DNA of 48,603 nt from Podochytrium sp. JEL0797. Taxonomy: Eukaryota; Chytridiomycota; Chytridiomycetes; Chytridiales; Chytriomycetaceae. A model generated the notes under the pieces. That model did no database searches and was not told the origin of the DNA. It worked only from the letters and a program-made list of their open reading frames with translations. Position 1 is the stretch's first letter. Every line of letters starts with the position of its first letter. The translations under genes were made by a program, and so were the position numbers. This document shows, piece by piece, positions 40,738 to 48,603 of the stretch. The DNA is taken from NCBI GenBank assembly GCA_027596195.1, contig JADGJG010000083.1, positions 1 through 48,603 of the forward strand. Reading direction: 5' to 3'.

Positions 40738-40794
40738 ATAGAATAAATCAGAGATTATCCCCTTCGCTTTCATCCAAATGCGAGAGACGCGATT
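40738..40794 (+). repeat. Diverged direct repeat, copy 2
   Basis: Carries the same two blocks as 39907-39976, the second as ATCCAAATGCGAGAGACGCG at 40772-40791. The copies lie 830 bp apart in the same orientation in noncoding DNA. Confidence 0.7.
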
Positions 40795-41303
40795 CCAAAC
40801 ATGACCCTCCCTCCCCCCCGCCTCTCTTCTGAACTATATTCTTCACCTTCTCGCGCGACTCACCCACCTCAACCGCATTCGGCCTTGCTGCCTCCTCAAC
40901 CAAAAATCCCCCCTTTCTTTCTGTTTACACCTTGAGGCATACCAAGATCATAAAAATCAGAGAGATATGGATGTTTGGAAGTTTTGGACATGTGGCACTG
41001 GCTGCTTAGCACGGTTTTGAACGTTCGTGAGCAGGAAACTTCGGTGAGGGGATCATCAAGAGCACGGTTTCCAAATATTTTTTCCGCCGTCCCCATTCAG
41101 CAGAGCCCCCAACCACCTCCCTTCTCTGCTCCACAGCAAAAAGCTTGGCAGTCACTTTCTCTCTCGCTCGCCTATTCCGTCACTATTTCGTAAGACGCGA
41201 AACAAATGATTTCAAGACACGATCCGGAACGAAATTTTCATGTCGATTCGCCATGCGACGCCCAAATCTGAAACGAACTTTTCAGTTCCCAAATATTGTT
41301 TCA

Positions 41304-43313
41304 ATGTCTCCAACCATGCTTGCATCCATTCTCATCCTGCTGGCAACAGAGGCTGCCGCTTTCGATTGGACACTACTGGGTCCTGGAAATGCATATACCT
41401 CCTTGATCACCACCCTCACCGTTCCTCCGGTCCCTGCCAAACCTGCAACAGGGGATGCCACATACTTTTACTGGCCTGGGTTGCAAACCAACACTGCGGC
41501 CACCAACTATAACCCCATTGGATTCGGTATGTTGCAGATGGGCTTTTTTGTTGTGGTATCACACACTCACCAGCAAACCCCCCATTCGAATTCCAGGCGT
41601 CTTGCAACCGGTGTTGACATTCGGTCCCGCATGTACCCCGAACCAACCCGCCGGTGTATCAGTGTACCGAGGGTGGCACGTTTCCGCGCAATATGTGAAC
41701 CCAAGTGGAACGGTGGCTGGGCACACCGGGTGTTTGGGTGGAAACATGATGGATGTGCAACCTGGAGACAATTTGGTTATGTCTATGGTTCTGCAAGGAA
41801 CCGTGTGGGTGCAGACCGTCACGAGACAAGGAGTGGCTTGTTCGGGTCCGGGAAGCGGCGTCAGCGCCGCAGGGGGGTGCCAAGTCACGTATTCGATTGA
41901 TATGCAAGGGCAAGCGCAGAACCGAGCGGAACTCGTTCTCGAACTCTACTATCAGGCCGTGATCACGAGCAACGTTGTGTTCTCCGGGATTTCAATGACG
42001 ATTTTGAACAAGGAGCCTGTGAGCAGTTTGCGGTTTTGCACCCCGAGCTCGCGGTTGCAAGCGACTGAGACTTGTACGGGAATGTTGTTGAGTGCGGATG
42101 GAAAGACTTGCACGATTCAGCAATGTTTGTTCACGGCGCCAGCGATTCGTAAGTGTTTTTTGATTTCCCACACACACAGAAGGAGGATTTCTAACCCCTT
42201 TTTTTTATAGCTGTCGCTCCAGCTCCAGTTTCAAACGCATCCTCTGGATTGGACGGAAACGGCACCCCAATCAACCCGGCAGCCGTCATTCCAGCTCTGC
42301 CGCCAGCTGACACGTCCACATCGCCCGTTGACACCTCTCCACCCAGTTCCCTCAGCAATGGTGGTTCCACAGGTGGATCCGAGCCACTCGTCAACGTTGG
42401 CCCTGTTACTTCTCCCTCCTCTGGCGCGACTTCGACTACTTCGACTACTTCAAATTCCAACTGGTTGACTTCAGCCATCTCATCCCTCACCCCAAGCGTT
42501 TCAACCACCAATGGACCATCGTCAACCACTGGAAATACTTCTCTTACTGGAAGCACAGTTACTGGAAGCACGGTTAGTGGAAGCACGATATCGCCCGGCA
42601 ACGGGAGCGTCGTCGAAGCCGTAGCCCCCGCCGCTGCATCCGCTCCTCCAGCTTCGTCCTCCAAATCTGTGATTTACGGAGTCGTGGGAGCCGCGGCAGT
42701 CGCCCTTGTGATTGGTGGACTCGTCTTCATGCGCATGCGAGCCAAGAAGGCCGCCCCTGCCATGACTGTGCACGAGTTTGCATCAGACCCAGCCAAAGAC
42801 GCAACTTGGAACGGCACCCCACCACCACCAGCCCCCCTCACGGCAAGCAACGAAGACAAGATCAAAATGTACAACACGATGCCAGTTGCATACCCCCTCA
42901 TCCAAGAAAGGCCCACGAGCAACGTATTCATTCCGCCGCGTAGCCAGCTCCGCAGTGCCACAAGTGACGAGTCGTTGGAGAGTTTCAGTGGAAGCACAGT
43001 TGTGGGAGATTCATCGCGTGCGATGGAGTTGAGCAGTTCGAATGGAGTTGGAGTTGTGAATATTCCTCAGAGGAGCGATATCGGGAGGGCTATGAGAAGG
43101 GTGGACGCCGATGCGAGCGCCACAGGGCGGCCGTTGAGTACTGTATCGCCGCACTTGCTTGCTCCCAGGCCGTTGAGCCATGTTGCGGGTCCTCACGCGT
43201 CTTCCAATTCTCGTCGAGCGAGTTCGAGTGAGAGGCGCAGGAGTGTGACGGCTGGGGTGAGCGAACGCGGGTCGTCGAGGAAAGGGAGCCACAGCGGTGT
43301 GACGGAAGAATAA
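41304..43313 (+). CDS. Type I membrane protein with beta-sandwich-like ectodomain, surface protein 2
   Basis: Three exons, 41304-41526, 41597-42148 and 42211-43313, 625 aa. Signal peptide MLASILILLATEAAA. The ectodomain (to about residue 255) is nearly the same as in the protein at 35410-37534: FDWTLLGPGNAYTSL, YFYWPGLQTNTAATNYNPIG, LQPVLTFGPACTPNQPAG, MMDVQPGDNLVMSMVLQG. Then come a Ser/Thr/Gly-rich stalk with a GST-type repeat (LTGSTVTGSTVSGSTI), one helix (VIYGVVGAAAVALVIGGLVF) and a 190-residue basic, Ser-rich tail not alignable with that of surface protein 1. Intron 1 is at the same codon in both (after PIGF-G); the second intron here, at the ectodomain-stalk border, is unique. A conserved outer domain with free evolution of stalk and tail suggests ectodomain-specific selection. 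Confidence 0.8.
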
Positions 43314-43407
43314 TCTTCCTTGTGTTTATTTAAAATAAAACGGATAGATTTCGTTCTACAAACTATCGCGCTGAGAAGTTGTGCATTTTCCAATCGTACG
43401 ACAAAAA

Positions 43408-44038
43408 ATGTTTCCCGAAACAGGACTCGCCCGCTTCATTCTCGTGATTGGCGTGGCCGCAGTGTACAACTCGATCCAATGCTTCGTTCCCAAGATGCGC
43501 TTGACGTCGCGAATCTATGCTCGCAAACCGATGGAAGGTCCGTGTCGTTATTCCAATTTGGTGATATGATCGCCCAGGATGCTCACAAGCCCGCCACATC
43601 AGCAACACCCCTTGCCGCTCGCCAGATGGGACTGTGGACGTTCACCAGTGCCGTGATTCGCCTGTACTGCGCCTACAACATTGAAAACGCAGCGTGAGTT
43701 TCTCACAACATTCGATTCATCAAATCGGCTCAAATCGAATCTTGATTGATCAACACCCTCACCTTTCTGGTTAACGAACCCCTCGACCCGATTAGCTGCT
43801 ACCAAATGTGCATGATCACATTCGCTGTGGCGCTGTTTGCTTTCGTGGGCGAGGTGTTTATCCACAAAACTGCACCCATCACGTCGCCCGGAGTTTACCC
43901 TGCTTTGATGGTATCGAGTACGTATTTGGAAGTTTGTGCCCGTGGTTCACAGCGAAGGGCGAATTCTAACGGTCGTGATTGTTGGCAGGTTTCGGCTTCT
44001 TTTTCATGGCATTCAATTACAGCAATTATGTTCAATGA
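43408..44038 (+). CDS. ERG28: ERG28 sterol-biosynthesis scaffold protein
   Basis: Small ER membrane protein that tethers the C-4 demethylation enzymes of ergosterol synthesis. Four exons: 43408-43537, 43603-43693, 43796-43917 and 43989-44038; 393 nt, 130 aa, normal size. Motifs: LARFILVIGVAAVYNSIQCF (helix 1), YARKPMEATPLAARQMGLWT with FTSAVIRLYCAYNIENA, then CYQMCMITFAVALFAFVGEV, KTAPITSPGVYPALMVSS and FGFFFMAFNY. The exon 2 acceptor is the AG at 43601-43602; an earlier CAG at 43574-43576 would put the frame out. The gene is 92 bp upstream of APRT. Confidence 0.88.
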
Positions 44039-44130
44039 TTCCGTGATGGAATCTCTTGAGTCTTTAGAAGAACCCAAAGCGGTTAATAAAGTATTTCTCA
44101 GCGCGAACTTTTCAAAAAGAAAACCTCCAA

Positions 44131-45319
44131 ATGAGCGACGTTGCATACATCAAGAGCAAGCTGAGAGGTGAGCTGCCGTGCCATTTGCCCACTTGATCGA
44201 CTGTTCCTCCTCCTGTCTCCCAGAGGACCCAATCGAGTCGGCAGAGTTTGCTGAATCTGGACTGCCCAGTATCTAACGCTTTTGATCACAGCCATCCCGG
44301 ATTTCCCCAAGAAGGTACAAGTCGTTTGATCAGCCCTGTATCCCTGTGCTGTATGCATACTGTACTCGGTCTCGCTGTCGAAAGCAACGTTGGGTGCTCC
44401 AAATTGGCGAGGAGAGTTGAATTTCGAAATGGGCTTGAATCAATCGACGGGACTTTCATTTTGAACCAGCGATCGAGGCAATGACTCCTTCCATCAACCT
44501 GAATCATCTTCGAAGGAAGCATGAGGGATGTCAACAACACGTGAATCCGCATGTGCCAAAAATTTTTGGTCCCCTGTGTCCCCAAACTCTGTTGGCAACC
44601 TTCCTCAACTTATTTCTAATTATTCTTCTTCTTTCCCGTCTCTTCTCAGGGAATCGTGTTCCAAGGTGTGTTTCCCTCACTGTTTCGTTTTATGTCTCAT
44701 TTAAAACTGACCCATCTGATTGCAGACATCTTTGGAATCTTCCAGGACCCACTCGCTGTTGAGGTACGAAACATAAACGTTCCATGCTACTACTCCTCCC
44801 AATACTCACTCTCCGCTTCTTTTTTCCAACTCCCAGATGCTCGTCACCAACATTCTCCAAAAGCTCAACTCATCGAACCTTGGCAAAATCGACGCCATCG
44901 TTGGCCTCGATGCGCGTGGATTCTTGCTGGGACCCATCATTGCGCTGCGTTTGGGATGTGCGTTTGTCCCCGTTCGCAAGGCCGGAAAGCTCCCGGGGGC
45001 CACGTCGCAGGTGGCTTACACGAAGGAATACGGGGTGAGGTTCTTTTTCTCCGGAACAATCACGAGCCGATAACTAATCTAAAAAATGAATTAGACCGAC
45101 TACTTTGAAATGCACGAAGGCGCCATCACTCCCGGCCAGAACGTTGTCATTTTGGACGATTTGATCGCCACGGGAGGAAGCGCCAAGGCGGCGGGAGAGT
45201 TGGTCAAGATGAATGGAGGCAAGACTGTGCAGTATGTGTTCTTTATCGAGTTGAGCTTCTTGAAGGGCCGCGACGAGTTGGATGCGCCCACTTACGCTGT
45301 CATGACTTTTGATGATTGA
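44131..45319 (+). CDS. APT1: Adenine phosphoribosyltransferase, purine salvage
   Basis: Converts adenine and PRPP to AMP in the cytosol. Six exons, several tiny: 44131-44167, 44292-44314 (23 nt), 44650-44665 (16 nt), 44726-44763 (38 nt), 44837-45034 and 45095-45319; 537 nt, 178 aa, the normal length. The joined N-terminus gives [20 protein letters not shown], a hallmark of the family that exists only after splicing the micro-exons. Then come [40 protein letters not shown] and the PRPP loop [20 protein letters not shown], ending [15 protein letters not shown]. All catalytic features are present. Confidence 0.95.
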
Positions 45320-45430
45320 ATGGCCTGTTTTGGCGAGGAATATAATGTGTTTGAAGGGGCCAGTCCCTTTGGCTTCCGTGCGTCGATTACGAAATTTTCA
45401 GATTGAGAATCTGCAGAAAATCTTGTTGCC

Positions 45431-46573
45431 ATGGGGATCTCCGAAACGTGCAATGGAAGCTCTGCCTGCGAGGTCCTGCTCCAATACGTTGTTCCCTCAC
45501 TGTAAGTTATACCGTAAAGAGTTACACAGAACTGAACCCCCTTCAGTGGCAGTATCACGGCCGTGGCTCTCGCCCTCGCACCCCTCTCAGCTGTCAACCA
45601 GTGTATCAAGAACGGAGAACTCGGAGCTGTTAATACTTTGCCTTTTGCGCTGTGCGCCATGAACGCATCTATTTGGATCATTTACTGTGAGTTACACGTT
45701 GCATTTTGATGATTCCGCGACAAACTGACAGACACTCCCTCGACTCTCTGCTCAAACAGCCTGGTATATCCGCGACTACTTCATCTTCCTCCCAAACGTG
45801 ATTGGATATATTTCCTCCCTCTACTTTACCCTCTCGCTGCTCCCCATCAGCCCGCCGCAAACTGTGCGCCAAATCACTCTTGCCGTTTGCGGTATGTCCA
45901 CCTTCATTTTCCTGAGCACGGGCTTTGTGTTTCTCGTGAACCCGGATCAGGATACCGGAAAGCTTCTGATGGGGTGTTTTGCGAATGTCGTGTTGGGTGA
46001 GTCTGCGTGACTTCGATGTTGGGACGCGACGAGATTCGAAATTCTGAACGCGTTCACTTTTTGGCGTAATCAGTGTTGTTTTATGGAAGTCCTCTTGCGG
46101 TTTGTTTCAAGGTCATGAGGGAGCGGGATACTTCCTCGTTGAACTTGATGATTGGGGTGGTTTGGTGAGTTACTTCACTTTTGTGCAGTGTGTGGCATTT
46201 TTAGATTCGTTTCTAACACGATTCCAAATTATTTCGATCATCATAGCGCCATCAACTGCATTTTATGGACCGCTTACGGATTCGCCGTGCAAAATCGTGA
46301 GTTCTCGAAATTCCCATCGAATCCCAATGACCCAATCACAAAAAACTGAAATACGCGATCCTTTGCACAGCATTCATCTATTCACCCAACGGCGCGGGAC
46401 TCATATTTTCCATCTTTCAAATCCTGTTGATTTTCCTGTTTCCCAAGAAACCGCAGACACTCAGCGCGTCTGTGTCGGAGGAACGGTTGCAGTCTTCGCG
46501 TGAAGAGTCTGCAGTCCAAGATGTGGATGAACTGGAGGGAGAAGATAAGAAGCAACAATTCATGATTGTTTGA
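45431..46573 (+). CDS. SWEET-family sugar transporter
   Basis: Facilitative sugar uniporter of the MtN3/saliva family with two three-helix bundles. Six exons: 45431-45501, 45547-45686, 45760-45996, 46074-46164, 46247-46296 and 46371-46573; 792 nt, 263 aa. First bundle: SITAVALALAPLSAVNQCI, GELGAVNTLPFALCAMNASI with WIIYSWYIRDYF. Second: VLFYGSPLAVCFKVMRERDT, SSLNLMIGVVCAINCILWTA and YSPNGAGLIFSIFQILLIF. The conserved Pro residues after helices 1 and 5 and the Asn residues of helices 3 and 7 are in place. The tail is acidic (EEDVDEL-like, QDVDELEGEDKKQQF). SWEETs occur in early-diverging fungi but are absent from most Dikarya, which informs the taxonomic guess. Confidence 0.88.
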
Positions 46574-46761
46574 TTATGAGCAGCGGGGGTTAGAAACTTA
46601 ATTAAGACAAAAGCAATAAAGCGGTAAACGGATATATCCTGACAGCGGCTGAACCTCAATGATGCCAACTTTTGGGCGCCAGATAGGAAAAATAGATCAA
46701 AAGTGCATAAAAGCCGCATCTCCCAGAAAAAACGCGCCAAAAAAACACTTTCAAATCAAAA

Positions 46762-47944
<1,183 letters not shown>

Positions 47945-48007
47945 TCAGTGATGTGGTTGTTGCAGTGTTTTGACCCACCCCGGTTCCCTTTTCTCTTTTT
48001 TTTGCTT

Positions 48008-48091
48008 GTACGCGCGGGTGCCTTTTAACTCTTGGGCTGAGATCATACCGTTGCTACCCGATCACGGTAATTCGTGCGAGGGGATTCGTGC
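48008..48091 (+). promoter_or_regulatory. TPP riboswitch aptamer (THI box) in the THI4 3' flank
   Basis: The order of conserved elements matches the TPP aptamer. P1 is GTACG (48008-48012) with CGTGC (48087-48091). GGGTGC is at 48016-48021, and P2 can close as GGT with ACC (48047-48049). The pyrimidine-sensing J3-2 strand CTGAGA is at 48037-48042, followed by ATACC. The pyrophosphate arm has ACCCGATC (48056-48063), P5 CACG-GTAATT-CGTG (48063-48076) and GCGAGGGG (48076-48083), with P4 closing CCC to GGG. P3 is short and weakly paired. It lies 64 nt past the THI4 stop and 7 nt before AATAAA. Read by eye only; no covariance score was computed. Confidence 0.82.
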
Positions 48092-48097
48092 AATCGC

Positions 48098-48103
48098 AAT
48101 AAA
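48098..48103 (+). terminator. Candidate polyadenylation signal of THI4
   Basis: AATAAA inside an A-rich run directly after the aptamer. If used, the riboswitch lies inside the 3' UTR, and ligand binding could influence 3'-end choice. Confidence 0.5.
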
Positions 48104-48488
48104 AAAATCTACAAAAAAATTCTCTCAAAAATGAATCCTGGGATACTTGACTTTATCACGGAAAACTTGATAAGAGTGTAGCACTCGAGAAGGAGAATGA
48201 TAAGAATGGGGGTAAAAAGGAATGTTAAGGCGAAAATCTGTAAGCCTTCCCCTAACGATCTATCTATTCAAAAATGAGTGATGTGCCTAATGCGTATTAC
48301 AAACCTCTCTGCAAACCTCCCAACGTGAATCAGTCAAATCACTCCACTATCTGGGCACAAAATGGAATTAGGAGGCGTGCAACCGAAACTTGTCCGAGGA
48401 TCGCGTTTTTATCATTTGGTATTCTCGCTGTGGATGATTCCAAAGCGAGTTTGATTCGAGTATGCAAGCAGGGATTGCTTCAGTAAGC
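48104..48488. other. Right-edge region, no gene supported
   Basis: A-rich sequence with one 70-codon frame (48274-48486) that shows no recognisable domain and no splice support. A downstream gene beginning beyond the window, or on the minus strand, cannot be excluded. Confidence 0.5.
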
Positions 48489-48552
48489 TACTGTATTTTT
48501 TGAAGAAGAAGCGCGTTTCGGAATTGTCAGATATGCAAATCTTTGAGAAAAA
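48489..48552 (-). repeat. 64-bp intron-like repeat, right copy
   Basis: Inverted partner of 187-250 (60 of 64 identical by eye). On the minus strand it is preceded by ATGAGTCA where the left copy has GTGAGTCA, and it also ends TACAGTA. It may be an intron of a related gene entering from the right on the minus strand, or a mobile fragment. Confidence 0.75.
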
Positions 48553-48603
48553 AAGAGATGACTCATCTTCCATTGGCGTTGGCATAGTTTTCTACTTTGT
48601 GGA

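Larger units (their letters stand above)
39720..41303. other. Long intergenic region with a diverged direct repeat
   Basis: This 1.6-kb divergent spacer lies between p24 copy B (-) and surface protein 2 (+). It has no supported gene. A repeat occurs at 39907-39976 and 40738-40794 (see repeat entries). At about 40360-40590 the minus strand has protein-like stretches in two frames (for example LKAGDIHMFTHMGEPKYF after an in-frame stop), possibly an unrecognised dead gene. Confidence 0.5.

Noticed and set aside
48274..48486. 70-codon ORF as a gene controlled by the riboswitch
   Set aside because: No recognisable domain or splice support, and an A-rich polyadenylation-like region separates it from the aptamer. 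THI4 is the better partner, though a 5'-UTR role for a downstream gene is not fully excluded.

Overview
This window is nuclear DNA of a compact eukaryotic genome. Genes carry many short GT-AG introns (about 45-230 nt), lie on both strands and are often under 150 bp apart. A GH18 chitinase, fungal-type HIS3, TAF10, ERG28, THI4 and a fungal-type choline/GABA permease relic say fungus. A SWEET sugar transporter, the F-box/leucine-rich-repeat relics and the gene style point to an early-diverging, zoosporic lineage. Chytridiomycota is my inference; I cannot name a species.

Layout. 0-3 kb: a truncated gene end, a GNAT acetyltransferase (-), TAF10 (-), and a decayed F-box/LRR copy that ends just upstream of the TAF10 start codon. 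3-5.2 kb: a nine-exon gene for a basic, coiled-coil protein. 5.2-9 kb: a gene-poor graveyard of LRR fragments, a permease pseudogene and a chitinase 3' remnant, with one small C2H2 zinc-finger gene (-). 9-13 kb: an intact chitinase, a sulfotransferase fragment and a four-helix membrane protein. 13-22 kb: HIS3 (-), a zinc-finger gene, an array of five GNAT paralogues, and DOM34/pelota. 22-29.7 kb: an MFS transporter with one in-frame stop (-), a second four-helix membrane protein, a Cys/His-motif protein (-) and the best preserved F-box/LRR copy. 29.7-35.3 kb: an HGSNAT-like membrane acyltransferase and an importin-11/Kap120 gene. 35.4-43.3 kb: two interleaved paralogue pairs, two emp24/p24 cargo receptors flanked by two type I surface proteins. 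43.4-48 kb: ERG28, APRT, a SWEET transporter and THI4, all on +.

The most notable signal is downstream of THI4. Positions 48008-48091 match the thiamine pyrophosphate (TPP) riboswitch aptamer: CTGAGA, the ACCCGAT / GCGAGGGG pair, and closable P1, P4 and P5 stems. It sits in the presumed 3' UTR, just before an AATAAA. That resembles the plant THIC arrangement more than the 5'-UTR-intron arrangement usual in fungi. It would put thiazole synthase under direct TPP feedback through 3'-end processing.

Most genes are unrelated housekeeping functions. The coherent local themes are gene-family birth and death (GNAT, F-box/LRR, p24, surface proteins, chitinase) and metabolite-controlled thiamine synthesis. 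All splice models were built by hand from GT-AG sites, reading-frame closure and family similarity. For every spliced gene given exon coordinates the summed CDS length is a multiple of three.
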